A stretch of DNA of 64,000 nucleotides from Eulemur rufifrons. Lineage: Eukaryota; Chordata; Mammalia; Primates; Lemuridae. The notes beneath the pieces were generated by a model, which did not search any database, had not been told where the DNA came from, and saw only the letters and a program-made list of their open reading frames with translations. The stretch spans positions 36,931,501 to 36,995,500 of the forward strand of contig NC_090997.1 in NCBI RefSeq assembly GCF_041146395.1, written 5' to 3'. The translations under genes were made by a program, and so were the position numbers. Positions 46,286-57,971 of the stretch are shown piece after piece. Each line of letters begins with the position of its first letter. The stretch's first letter is position 1.

Positions 46286-47880
46286 CTTGTGCCATATTTA
46301 ACTGTATAGCCTATTCATGGCAGTTCTTTCACCCACGAGCCATGGCACTGGAAATTCCCACCGGTTCACACTCTGTAGAATCGAGGCTAAACACTGAACT
46401 TAAATGTCTATTAAAAGTTATACTAGAAGAGTAAACAAGATTAACAATTAATACTCATTCAAATTAAGGGAACCATCCAGCAACAGTAATGCAGAGAGCT
46501 CAATGAAGTAAAAATTGGAGATATTTGGTAAAAGGAGAGCTTGACAAGCCTAAAGTGGCCCAAAGAATACGAAGAATTAATCTCTCAGGGAGCCTCCTGC
46601 AGAGTCACTGGGTAGCTAAGGAACCTGGGACACAAGGAGTGCAGTTAACTGGGCAGAAAGTCATGCAGTTACAGGGTGGGGGAAGGGCAGAAGACTCCAC
46701 TGACAGGCTAAGTATGACAATTAATTCCAAGCTTTGTTAAAAATGGAATCACTTATAATTAGGTAAATAAATTCAGTATAATTAATTGTTTCATATTTGG
46801 CACTGAATACCATATCTTCTTTTTGTTGTTGTTACATATTCTCTCAATCAGCTTTACTCTGGGGACATGAATCTATTTCCAACCTGCATTAAGGTAAGAA
46901 TTTTATTACAGATGCTTTCACAGTTGGCAGGAGGCAAAAGATAGGATTTCTGAAATACATATGATTTCATTGTTATGTTTTTCTGTAAGTTTTAAAAAAT
47001 ATTCCTTGCATCTTGCCAGCTAGAGTCCTTTTTGAAACCAAATTTGACTGAAATTAAATATCTGAAAACCAACATTTTTTTTCCTAGCCTATTTTATATT
47101 AACCATAAATTCTCCACATATTTCTATTGGGATTAAAGATCTATCAGTCATGAGGAAATCTTAGCATATAGCTCATTGCAATGGAACATATAATGAAAAT
47201 TTAGAAGACAATATCTGTTGTAGAAAATACATGAAAAATACACATTAGCATATATTCCTGCTCTAATGTTAATTCTAAAAACATTTGAAAAAAGAGAAAT
47301 TTGCTGTTTCATTTGTATACCTGAAGGTGGCACTGATGATACTGAAACTTTCTTAGTTTGTGCAATGTCCCTGCAAGGGTTAATCTGTGAAATCTGGCCA
47401 TTTCCTTTCATACCAGGGGACACTATCCATTCTCAAGGTTTGATCTGCAAGAAGGGAGTAGAATTTGTAGAAACCGGTCTGATCTGGATTATCTGTCTCT
47501 CCATCACCCAGCTTCCATAGTTTTAATTAAAGTCAGTGTATAGTAATCTCTTATACTTAATAAAGCAGTTATTGCATTTCTGATTTCCTTCCAAACATTT
47601 ATAAACTTCTACTCCAGGCCTACTTTAGCAACAAGAGTGCTGTCGTAGAGTTTTGAAAACAGGCAGCAAAATATAGTAAGTCAATCAAATGAAAAGGAAG
47701 TCAACAGAAAACATGGCCACTTTGACCTGAGCTTATGTGGCATTTTATTTAAGCAATAGTGGGTTACTAGTAAATGTGGTAAATGTTATATATGCAGGAA
47801 ATGGTCAGAATAAATCATTGCACTCTCACAGAACTGTGTTACTCTGATGTATTGAATGGCTTTGCAGTCCGATGAGGTCA
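46286..47880. other. Unassigned spacer
   Basis: No gene or named repeat. Short frames at 47148-47423 (minus) and 47266-47520 (plus) overlap each other and show no domain. Confidence 0.35.
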
Positions 47881-47884
47881 AGGT

Positions 47885-48035
47885 ATGAAACTTGGCTCTA
47901 AGCATTGCCTGTGTGATTTTGTGACTATTATTTGCTCTGAATTCTGATTTTTTTTCAGTTGCAAAACAGGATTAATAATACCTAAATGAGTGGAGATATG
48001 TATGGAACCTAATAAATGGAGTACAAACTCAATAA
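47885..48035 (+). repeat. MIR SINE, sense
   Basis: 'CAGTTGCAAAACAGGATTAA' and 'TAATACCTAAATGAGTGG' preceded by 'TGTGTGATTTTGTGAC' give the MIR order (Thr-Cys-like core, then 3' part). Confidence 0.6.
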
Positions 48036-48304
48036 CTTCTAATAACTTCTCCACCCAAATCTGCCCAATTACTATCATCCTTTCTTGAAATATCTTTCCA
48101 AGAACATTTCTATTTGTATGATGAATAATATTTTGAAAATTTTGAAAATCTTGGAGAGAATAGTGCTTAAAATCTCGGCAAAATTTAGACATTGGGACAT
48201 GGACTGTATCTAAAAGTTCAATCACAATTTCTCTTTTTTAAAAAAATATGAGAATACAAATAAGAAACCATTAACATTTGCCAAGGAACAAATCTATGTC
48301 ACCA

Positions 48305-48380
48305 TAGGATGTTGACACTGTGCTTAGCACAGTCCTTGGCATAAACTTGGTATTCAGCAATTGCTTGTTGAATATAAAAT
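48305..48380 (+). repeat. L2/MIR-like 3' trace, sense
   Basis: 'GCTTAGCACAGTCCTTGGCA' and 'TATTCAGCAATTGCTTGTTG' resemble the L2 3' end. Short and diverged. Confidence 0.5.
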
Positions 48381-49249
48381 TCAGTTGTTCAACAATCATT
48401 TCTTATTTTGTTCAGCCCATTCAAGTGAAGAAACTGCGAGTGAGAGAAACTAAGGAGCTGGCCCAGATTTACCCGGCTTGTTTGGTGTTTGGGCATAAAG
48501 CAGCACTGGGCATTATGCTCCTTGGTTAAATGTCAGCTGTGAGCCAATGACTTCAAAGCACTCTGCATTACAAAATGGTGGGGGGATTTCATTCTCTCTC
48601 TGAAATGCTAATGTGTAAAAATACATATACATTTTTTAAAGCCAATCCTTGCTTAACACTGTGTTAAAGTTTTGGATGGGATATAAAGTAGTAATAGACA
48701 CAATCAACTTCAGAGTATTTTAGTCTATATAGTGAGAGAATACACAAATATAATAGTGGAGAAAAGACCAGAAGAGTTTTTAGGTTGGCAGAACCCACGA
48801 CCAAATGATGGATTGAGTATGGGTTGGATATGATCGAAGATCATGCATTAGCTAAGGAGAAACGTGAGGTGTGCCACCCCAGTGTGTCTGGTTCTTTGTG
48901 TTTCTGAGAAAGGAGATGAAGCTGTTGATAATTGGAGGTACTGATCAGCTGAAACAAAACTTCATAGGAGTTCCCTTCTTTCCATAAGAAGCAATTGCAG
49001 TGGACAGGAGTGGATCTCATTAATGAACCCTAGGATAGTGAGTCCACAGAGCCCAGGAAAGGACTGTAGTACTATATGGGGCAGTTACTAAGAACGGAAA
49101 GGTCTCCTGCAGGTGTCCCCCATGGAGTCTTCAGAGCCAGCAGAGGTGAATGACTCCTCCAGGGAGCTTTGGTATCTTCACCACCTGTGCTTTTCTTCCT
49201 TCTCCTACATGAGGCTGCGTTTACTCAGTGAAAACATGTTGTCTTTCTT
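48381..49249. other. Unassigned spacer
   Basis: No gene, RNA gene or repeat that I can name. Confidence 0.35.
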
Positions 49250-49660
49250 TTCATTTTTATTTATTTATTTATTATTATTCAGCATATTGTGGGGGTACAA
49301 AAGTTTATGTTACGTATATTGCCTTTCCCCCCCCACCCCACCCCAAGTCAGAGCTTCAAACGTGTCCATCCCCTAGACGGTACGCATCGCACTCATTATG
49401 CATATATACACCCATCCCCTCCCCCCCCACATCTGCCCGACACCCGATTAATATTATTCCTAAATGTGCTCTTAGGTGATGATCAGTGAAACCAATTTGA
49501 TGGTGAGTACATGTGGTGCTTATTTTTCCATCCTTGGGATACTTAACTTAGTAGAATGGGTTCCAACTCTATCCAGGAGAACATAAGAGATTCTATATCC
49601 CCATTATATCTTATAGCTGAGTAATGCTCCATGGTATACATATGCTGCTTAAACATAGCA
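49250..49660 (-). mobile_element. Prosimian L1 3' end, antisense
   Basis: A T-rich start with (TTTA)n at 49255-49280 is followed by 'ATATTGTGGGGGTACAAAAG', 'TTACGTATATTGCCTTTCC', 'CTAGACGGTACGCATCGCAC', 'GTGAGTACATGTGGTGCTTA' and the ORF2 end 'GAGTAATGCTCCATGGTATA'. Low divergence and retained CpGs make it one of the younger L1s here. It is 5'-truncated just past the ORF2 stop region. Frames across it (49113-49489) are antisense artefacts. Confidence 0.88.
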
Positions 49661-49879
49661 TCGTGGTTCACTAATAGTTCTGACACTCAAAGTCCATTTA
49701 TGCCTGGGGGGATATCATCTATGATGAATGACAATAAAATTATTAAATAATTGAACTTATTTTTTTCTGAATATACATGTAATACATGATAATTGAAAAA
49801 TTAAAAATATAGTGTAAAATTTCCGTGTGGGGCTATTTTATTCCTTCTTTGTTTCCCCATTAGGGAGTCTTGACCTTGT

Positions 49880-50130
49880 GTGGTGTATCACCTAATGAGT
49901 AAAAGCATCTGCTCTATAGCCTTTTGCATGGGATCAGATTTCACCTTAACCTGATAATGTTGTAACTGGACAAGTTATTTCACATTGTATGTCTCAGTTT
50001 TTTCATCTGCAAAAAGTAATAACAGCAGTTCCTGAGTTGTGAGAATTAATTGAGATGATGCATGTGAAGCTCTGAGAACAGTGCCTGGAGCATAGCAGGA
50101 CCTCAACAAAGGTTAGTTATCACTACCATT
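49880..50130 (+). repeat. MIR SINE, near complete, sense
   Basis: The MIR core and 3' end are recognisable in order: 'GACAAGTTATTTCACATTG', 'TCAGTTTTTTCATCTGCAAA', 'GAGATGATGCATGTGAAGC' and 'AACAGTGCCTGGAGCATAGC'. Confidence 0.75.
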
Positions 50131-50562
50131 TTATCAGTAGCAGAAAGGGGCAAGAAAGGCAATGCTGTTGCTTGTAATACCAAATTAGCCAAGGCCTCCC
50201 AAGCAGAATGAGCTCAACAATCTCCTAGTGCTGGAGCCTGTTTGGATATAGTCATTGTTCCCAGGTAGAAACAGGTGACAGTAGATTTACAAGCATGCTG
50301 TGTGTTTTCACGGATCATGACCACATCAGTGGGTGACTCAGTAGGTCAGCAGGGCCCAATAAATATTGGCTCTCAGATCAGCAACATAATCAATTTTTAT
50401 TTAGCACTTCATATCATCCTCTTGGAAAATTATCCTTTGCTACTTACTCAAACCCTTCCCAAACTCCAGTTCAGACTCTCTCCCAAGGTGGACCTAGTTA
50501 TTAACAGATTATGACTAACTCTGCCTTTAATGACTGTGTATTTTATTTGCACAGTTTCACAT

Positions 50563-50972
50563 TGATACAGTCTGGTTGTCTGTCCCTTCCAAATCTCATG
50601 TTGAAATTTGATCCCCAATGTTGGAGGTGGGAGGTGTTTAGGCCAAAGGGGTGGGTTCTTCATGAATGGCTTGGTGCCCTCCTGAGGTAATGAGTAAGCT
50701 CTCACTCTATTAGTGCACATGACATATGGTTGTTTAAAAGAGCCTGGCATCCTGTCCTCTCTGTCTCTTGCTCCTTCTCTTGCCATATGACACACCTGCT
50801 CCCCCTTCACCTTCTGCCTTGATTGGAAGCTCCCTGAAGCCTTCACTAGAAGCAGATGCTGGTGTTATGCTTCCTGTACAGCCTGCAGAACCACGAGCCA
50901 AATAAACCTCATTTCTTTATAAATTATCCAGTCTAAGGTCCTTTACAACAATGCAGAATGGACTGAAATACA
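50563..50972 (+). mobile_element. MaLR LTR (MSTA/THE1-type)
   Basis: It starts 'TGATACAGTCTGGTTGTC', then 'CCAAATCTCATGTTGAAATT', 'ATTGGAAGCTCCCTGAAGCC', 'ACCACGAGCCAAATAAACCT' and 'TTTATAAATTATCCAGTC', and ends near 'GAATGGACTGAAATACA'. This is a sense MST/THE1-type LTR. No clear 5-bp duplication is visible. An internal minus frame (50448-50846) is spurious. Confidence 0.82.
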
Positions 50973-53004
50973 CCGGTCTCATCATCCAGACTCATGTATG
51001 TCCTTAGCACCATTGGTTGGCACATGGCTGTGTTCTTTGATCATCTCAGTTTGTGGTCAAAAGAACATAAAGTCTGAAATTGTTTCTGTATTATTTTGTT
51101 TTTCTTCTCACTCCTTTATTGTTGAAAATAGGATGTTTCTACTTTTGAACTGCTATACATAATGCTGACCCTAAATTCTCTGATTAACACTTTCAGCCTC
51201 CACTAAAAAAATGTATTATATTTTCTTCTTCCAATATAATAGATTCACAACTCTATTCAGTATTCCAACTATATATGAGAGAGTTGAATTTAGCCAGAGT
51301 TGTTGAGGTTAAGGAATGATAGAGGGGGATGGGTTTATGCACAGAATGATTGAAGTGATTGACACTAGTATAAAATCAAAGAACTGATGAAGATTATGAG
51401 TAGGAACTCTGTAAATAATTAACACTTAGTGAGGGTAGCAGGTAACATACTTTGGAAAGCATGTACTTTAAGGGAACAGCAAGTCTTTAGGGAGAAAGAG
51501 GGGACAGTGGTTTGCCAATGATGAAGTGAGATAAAAAGAACACTTAGTCCAGCTCCAAGCTGAGAGGTAGAAGAGAGAGAAGGATGAACTCAATTTCCAC
51601 TCGAGTGGATTACAAGCAGCGGTGTCCACAGGAGAAAGACAGATTCCCGTTAGAGCAAAAAGGTGAAAGGAATGTCTGTAGAGGTGGTTGAGAATAGAGG
51701 GGGCTTTTACTGATGATTGACCTTGAGTTCTCAAATGAATTAGGAGAACGTTTTAGGAGACTAGTTGTCAAAGAGGATAGACAGAGCCAGATGGAGACAT
51801 CTGGCTGGCGAGGAAGGGTATGCAGCGTTTGTTGGTACTGAAAATAGTAAGAATGATGGGTGCAGATGTTCACCTTAAGTTGGGAGGCTGAAGGAGGTGT
51901 CTAGGGGGCAGTAGGTCTGTCTTGCTCTGAACACACAGGTTCCTTCTTCATTTCTGTCATGGAGGCCTTGAAAACAGCATAAGAAAAATCTAAAATAAAT
52001 GTGAATTGAAATATTTGTCAATTTGATAGGTAAAATGCTTTTTTTTAAATCACATGCATATATTTACAAAATCAAGATCATACTACATATTTTCTATTTT
52101 GCTTTTATAACTTCCACCTTGTATCACAAACATATCATTAATTATTCCTCCTGTGATTTTTAAATGGTTGTATATGGATGTAATTTATTTAACCATCTCC
52201 TTATTTTTGGAGAGTTAAGTTATTTCTATGAATAGAGAATATATAAATTTTACCCAAGCAATATGTCACTGAAAATACATTTAGAAATGGAGTTATGAAC
52301 ACTGGGGAAGGTGCCAGTATTTACTGTCAAATTTAAATAAGTATGTTAGATTTAAAACTCTTTAGAGGCAAAAACCTGAAATGAGATCTATAGAAGTTAG
52401 ACTCAGAGTGGGTTAGAGGTTAGTTTCTCCCTGATTCTTTTTAGAGCCAAATTTACCTTTAGGTCCAAGGATGATCATTCCAGAGAAAATGGATCCCAAA
52501 TTCTGCAAAGATAGGTGAGGGTCATGAGTGAGAAGAGACACTGAAAATCCACAATATTAGGAGTTTGAAAAACCTTGACTTTATAAGTTTTGTGAGAGTC
52601 CGTGGAATGCATAGAAATTTTATGTGGGGGATGCTTTTGTCCTATCCTATCTCTGAGGGCCACGAGGTTTTACACCAAGCCAAGCCATTAGACCCAAAAA
52701 GGAATACATTAATGATGGTTTCTCAGGTATATTAACTCTTGAGGACACTGGGATACAATTTAATACTTGGAAAGAAATGAATGGCATGTGTGTCATTAAG
52801 CTTTTTATGAAAGTATATTTTCAGGCCTCACCTCCTCAATCATTAGGCTGCTTGTGGACAGAATTGTTTATGATTGCATTAACATCACTGGATTTAGGTG
52901 GAATTTAGTTTCATAAATTGGAACAGGGTTAGACTTAGTCCCCTATATGTAAGGATTTAATGAAATTGGAGAAAATATCTCACCTTCACATGTTACTAAT
53001 AAGC
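50973..53004. other. Unassigned spacer
   Basis: No gene. 52080-52240 has the style of an old L1-like tail ('GGATGTAATTTATTTAACC') that I cannot assign. 51440-51900 is GA-rich without a named repeat. Confidence 0.35.
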
Positions 53005-53228
53005 CATTGGTTCTCAACCAGGGGCAATTTTGGCCCCCTCCAATTCAGGAGACATTTGACAATGTCCGTGACATTTTTAGTTGCCATACCTGGACAACTG
53101 TGCATCTGGCATCTAACGGTTACAGGCCAGAGCTGCTGATGAACATCTTATAATACACAGGACAATCCCCACAATAAAAAAAGTTGTCTGGTCCAAACTG
53201 TCAATAATGCTGAGCTTGAGAAACCATG
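53005..53228. mobile_element. hAT-Charlie-type nonautonomous transposon with target duplication
   Basis: The left terminus CATTGGTTCTCAACC pairs with the right terminus GAGCTTGAGAAACCATG as a decayed CAGTGGTTCTCAACC inverted repeat. Internal wording 'GGGGCAATTTTGGCCCCC' and 'AATACACAGGACAATCCCC' fits a common Charlie-derived element. The flanking 8-mers TAATAAGC (52997-53004) and CAATAAGC (53229-53236) agree at 7 of 8 bases, as hAT insertion requires. Confidence 0.85.
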
Positions 53229-53884
53229 CAATAAGCAGTCCTTTGTAACAGCTAGAGTGCTCTAGGAGGTTCCAATGCCATTTTAGCTCATAACATTATT
53301 TTAGAAAATCTTAAGCACTCTCCATAGGTATTAGAATGTCACTGTTTACCTTCTTGTACATTTAAAACATATATACATATTGTATTTTTATATGCAATAG
53401 ATTCCTTCTCTCAGTCATAATTGATATGTGTAAAGTAGGAGGTGCCTCTCCTGACCAAGTCTCTTATACAACATATTTTCCTGTATACATAATCTATTCC
53501 ATAGATTGGGAAAAGAAAGGTGTTCTTCCCTCATAATTTCCAAAGCATAAACTTTTCATTTCTTCTTTGAAACAGCGACCATGTCTACCAGCAGACGCTT
53601 CTTTGTGACTGTAAGAACAGCAGGCAGATTCACAGCTGGAAGCAAAATGTTTCTCTTGGAAAAGTCTTTTCTAATAAATTGTGCTCTGTCCTTGCCAGGA
53701 CAGAAAACAGTTAAAGTAACAGAAACAGCTTGCCCCTGGCTGGTGAGGAAGGAGGAGAGCCTAAATTAACACTCACATTTCAATCCTGACTCTTTTCCCC
53801 TCTTATTTTCTTTCTTCCTCCCATCTCATGGGGCTTTTAATGCCCAGCTTGGCTGGAAATTAATGACAAGTCTTGGCCGGAAAC

Positions 53885-54415
53885 TATCAGGATAAAATTC
53901 AACCTCTTTAGGGACATCCCACAAAGCTTTTCATTATCTAGCCTCTGCTAGCCTCTCTCACTTCTCATCTGCTCTGGGTTCCAAGTTCCAAGCATAGTCC
54001 CTAATGCAGTGTTTCCCAAACTTGTGTGGACATTTAAATCAAAATGGGTGGGCATTAACATACAGATTTCTGGGACCACCTCCCAGAAATTCTGACTTTG
54101 ATATAGAGTCTCAGTATCCATGTTTTTAACAAACTCCCTACGCAATTCTGATAAAACTCCACTGGAATTTGTAATCTATTGCTCAAATATGCCAGACCTT
54201 TCCATAAATCCTCTCTTTAGCTCCTGGCCCTCTCTCTGCCTAGACTGTGCTTTAACCTTTTCTGTGGAGTTTTCCTTGAACTTTCCAGGCCAACTTAACT
54301 GCTCCCACCTCTATCTCCCCATAGCATATTGCTTACATGTCTATTATTAGAAGAAAATAACAATTCATTGTGTTACATTCTTTTCTTGGTTAGATTGTGA
54401 GCTCCTTCAGGCATT
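53885..54415 (+). mobile_element. L2 LINE 3' half, sense, interrupted
   Basis: 'AGGATAAAATTCAACCTCTT' and 'TTTTCATTATCTAGCCTCTG', then (after the insertion) 'CTAGACTGTGCTTTAACC', 'TTTTCTTGGTTAGATTGTGA' and 'GCTCCTTCAGG', follow the L2 ORF2-end/3' UTR order. A MER5-type transposon interrupts it at 54007-54164. Confidence 0.65.
54007..54164. mobile_element. MER5/MER20-like hAT fragment inside the L2
   Basis: It begins CAGTGTTTCCCAAACTTGTG and ends CTCCACTG, with 'TACAGATTTCTGGGACCACC' and 'AGAAATTCTGACTTTGATAT' inside, in the order of a MER5A/MER20-type element. The 8-bp flanks do not match clearly. Confidence 0.6.
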
Positions 54416-55479
54416 TAAAAAATCAGTACAAAAAATACAATTCACACCGAAGTAGGTGTATTGGTCATCTCAAGCGTCACTCTGAAATCTTGGAGGCTAG
54501 TTTCTAGATGTAGAAAAATAAAATATGTTATATGTTTTATTTATTACAAATACAAATTAAAAATAAGAGACTTAATTCTCCCTATTAAAAATGGGGAAGA
54601 GCTTTCCCTTCCTTTTTCTTGGAGCATTTACTTTAGAAAATCTTAAATACTTTCTTATTTCTTTGAAATGTATATAAATCTTTTTGAAGACTGGATAAGT
54701 CTTTTGTGAGCTCTATGACCCAGGAATGTCTTTGTCAAGAAGCTGGGAGCCATCTCTTTGAAATGCAAACATCAAGGGAGATAGTTCGGCTATCTCTCAG
54801 TTTCTGTGGGAGGGTAGGAGCCTAACTTCAATCAGTGAGTGAGGTGCAAAACTACCTTCTACCATGTAGAGATGAGGAATTTGCTTTCCTCTGGATAAAG
54901 CTAATTAACCAACACAGATGGTCACCCCAATTACCAGGTAAAGTAGAATGAATTATGTGTGATAAATATTGTCAAGTCCTCTTGCTTGAGGACTAGCTGC
55001 TGTTTATCTTGAAAACATATAGAAAGTAGGTAGGATCTGCTTGTCTATATGAAAGGGTGAGATTTCTTTCTGTCTTTGCAATCTCTCAGTGGATTGACTG
55101 TGATGCATATCACATTCTAGTTTAATGCTTATTCAATAATAAATGTTTTTTTTTCCTCTACTACTTTTATGGAGAGTATTTCTGAGTTAGGAAAAGATTT
55201 TGTTTTTAATATATTTCTGCAACAATATGTCTATTTAATTCATAAATGTTCTATAATGAACTGTTTATTTAAATTTAAAATAGAAATTTCCTTTGAATAT
55301 TTTTGTTGTATGCCAAGAACAGAATTTTATGAACTTTTGAAGTAAATGATATCAAGGGAAAGAAAGTGTAGTGGGCCAGGGGAGGGAAGGACAGTGAGAA
55401 GGAGATGGACAGTCAAATATTTATTTAATGCACTTTCCTGAGTGCCAAGTATGTGTAATATGTTGTGTGGAAATAAAAA
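54416..55479. other. Unassigned spacer
   Basis: No gene and no confidently named repeat. 54740-55030 has an LTR-like composition but no recognisable terminus. Confidence 0.3.
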
Positions 55480-55519
55480 TCATAGGGCGCATCTCCATCC
55501 AACCTACAATGTAATGGTG

Positions 55520-55845
55520 TTAATTTATATGCACGATGTTGTACAACCATCACATTGCCTATTTTCAAAATATTTTCATCATCCAAACAGAAGAGTACCC
55601 ATTAAGCAACAATTATCCATCCCCTTTCTTCCTAGCCTGTAGTAACCTCTAAGCTATATTCTGTCTCTATGAATTTTCCTATTCTAGATTATTTTATATA
55701 AGTAAAGTCAAATAATATTTGTGTTTTTGTGTCTGGCTTATTTCACATAGCATAATGTTGCCAAGATTCATCCATGGTGTGGCATGTATCAGAAGTTTAT
55801 TCTTTTTCATGGATGAATAATATGCCATTGTATGTATATACCACA
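55520..55845 (-). mobile_element. Old L1M 3' part, antisense (left half of split element)
   Basis: 'GTTGTACAACCATCACATTG', 'CTGTCTCTATGAATTTTCC', 'TTTCACATAGCATAATGTTG', 'GGCATGTATCAGAAGTTTAT' and 'GCCATTGTATGTATATACCA' are antisense L1M wording. The element breaks off at 'CCACATTTTT' and resumes in order at about 59470. Confidence 0.8.
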
Positions 55846-56602
55846 TTTTTAAAAAATAATTTTCATTTCAAAATATTAGGGGGTACAATTGTCTTTTGTT
55901 ACATGGATGAATTATATAATGCTAAAGTCAGGGCTTTTAGTGTGCCCATCACCAGAATAGTGCACATTGTACCTGATGGGTAAGTTTTTATCCCTCACCC
56001 TCCTCCTACCCTCTCTCTTACTTACTTTTCAATGTCCTTTACACCACTATATGACCATGTATACCCATCGTTGAGCTCCCACTTATGAGTGAGAGCATGT
56101 GGTGTTTGTCCATTCCTGAGATACTTCATTTAGGATAATGGTCTCCAGTTCCATCCAAGTTGCTGCAACTGACATTATTTCATTCCTTTTTATGGCTGGG
56201 TAGTATTCCATGGTATATATAAACACATTTTTTAAATTTACCTTATTTTTAATTTCAAAATATTAAGGGGTATAAGTGTTTTTATTACATGTAAATCTTG
56301 TATAATACCTAAGTCAAAACTTTTGGTGTGCTCATCACCAGAATAGTGTTCAGTATCCTCAGTAGTCAAATTTTTATCCCCCAACCACCCTCCTGCCCTA
56401 ACCCCTTCTTGGTTTCTCATGTTCTTTATGTCGCTTTGTCTCCCTGTGTACCCATCTATCAGCTTCCACTTATTAGTGAGAACATATGGTGTTTGGTTTT
56501 CCATTCCTGAGATACTTCACTTAGGGTAGTAGCCTCCAGTTCCCTCCACATTGTGGCAAATGACATTATTTCATTCCTTTTTATGACTGAATAGTACTCC
56601 AT

Positions 56603-56633
56603 GGGGGGGGTGTGTGTGTGTGTGTGTGTGTGT
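56603..56633. repeat. G8 run plus (TG)n microsatellite
   Basis: Eight G residues (56603-56610) precede about 11 TG units (56611-56633), at the point where the L1 ORF2-end wording 'AGTACTCCATGG' should continue as 'TGTATATATACC'. The repeat probably arose by expansion of that TGTATA-type sequence. Confidence 0.9.
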
Positions 56634-56643
56634 ATTCTATGAA

Positions 56644-56668
56644 GTACTATGGGGTCCCCATGGAGTAC
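56644..56668. repeat. Inverted repeat (hairpin)
   Basis: GTACTATGGGG and CCCCATGGAGTAC face each other around a single T, giving a near-perfect 24-25 nt hairpin with a small bulge. It lies 10 bases after the (TG)n tract. Confidence 0.8.
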
Positions 56669-57868
56669 ACACATACCACATTTTCATTTGATTATTTCCT
56701 TTGCTGTGCAGAAGCCTTTAATTTAATTAAGTCCTATTTATTTATTATTTTTGTTGTTGCTATATTTGCCTTCGGGGTCTTAGTCATAAATTCTTTACCT
56801 AGGCTGATGTCTGAAAGAATTTTTCCTACATTTTCTTCTAGAATTTTTATGGTTTCATGCATTATATTTAAGTCTTTACCATCTTGAATTAATTTTTGTG
56901 AATGGTGAGAGGTATGGATCCTGTTTAATTCTTCTGTATGTGGCTATATAATTTTCCCAGCACTATTCTTTAAATATGGCTTCATTTCCCCAGTGTATGT
57001 TGTTGTGTGCTTTGTCAAAGATCAGTTGGTTGTAGGAAGATGGTTTTATCTCTGGGTTTTCTATCACGTTTCATTGGTCTATATCTCTACTTTTATACCA
57101 GTACTATGCTGTTTTGGTTACTATAGCCTTTATAGTATAATTTGAAGTCAGGTAATGTGATGCCTCCAGATTTGTTCTTTTTACTTAAGATTGGTCGGGC
57201 TATTTCAGCTCTTTTTTGTTTCCAGTTGAAGCTTAAGATTATTTTTTTCTAGATCTGTGAAACATGATGCTAGTATTTTGATGGGGATTGTGTTGAATCT
57301 CTAAATCACTAAATCACTTTGGACAATATGGACATTTTAATGATGTTGATTCTACCAGTCAATGAGCAGGGGATGGTTCTCCATTTGTTTGTGTCATCTA
57401 CAATTTCTTTCATCAGTGTTTTGTAGTTCTCCTTGTAGAGAATTTTCATCTCCTTTGTTAGGTATATTCCTAGGCATTTTATTTTGTTTTCAGCTATTGT
57501 AAATGGTATTGTGTTCTTACTTTGAGTCTCAGCTTGACTGATATTAGTATATAGAAATGCTACTGATTTGTGTACATAGATTTTGTAACCTGAGACTTTG
57601 CTGAATGTATTTATCAATTCTAGGAGTCCTTTGATGTAGTCTTTAGGGTTTTCCAGATACAAGATCATATTGCTGGCAAACAGGGATAATTTGTGTGTTG
57701 TAGCAGTGGTGTACTACATGCATGGGCTGATTTTCTGTCTCTTGTCAACAAGGGGAGATGGAGGGCTTTGAAATCCTTCCTCTCTTTCCAGCCCTGTGAT
57801 TTTCTTAATAGTATGAATTATGTATCTTCTTAACAGTATGAATTGGGATGTCCTATTTAATCTCTAAG

Positions 57869-57882
57869 TCAGCAGGTGGTGC
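57869..57882 (+). promoter_or_regulatory. CTCF-like motif 1 in L1 5' UTR
   Basis: TCAGCAGGTGGTGC agrees with the CTCF core CCASYAGRKGGCRS at 12 of 14 positions. It lies in the proximal part of the L1 5' UTR remnant, about 89 bp from a better copy. Confidence 0.4.
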
Positions 57883-57957
57883 TTGTGGGTAAGAGTCAGC
57901 CATGCCTTGTATGATTCAATAAATAGAGACCATAATGGACCGTACAAGTCTTCCCTT

Positions 57958-57971
57958 CCAGTAGGTGGCAC
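57958..57971 (+). promoter_or_regulatory. CTCF-like motif 2 in L1 5' UTR
   Basis: CCAGTAGGTGGCAC matches CCASYAGRKGGCRS at all 14 positions. The repeated context ('AGGTGG..', then 'AGAGTCAGCC'/'AGAGCCAGCT') suggests the two motifs sit in degenerate direct repeats about 89 bp apart. Binding is not demonstrated by sequence alone. Confidence 0.5.

Noticed and set aside
57309..57668. 119-codon minus frame as a novel gene
   Set aside because: Clear L1 ORF2 C-terminal sequence belonging to the antisense L1.
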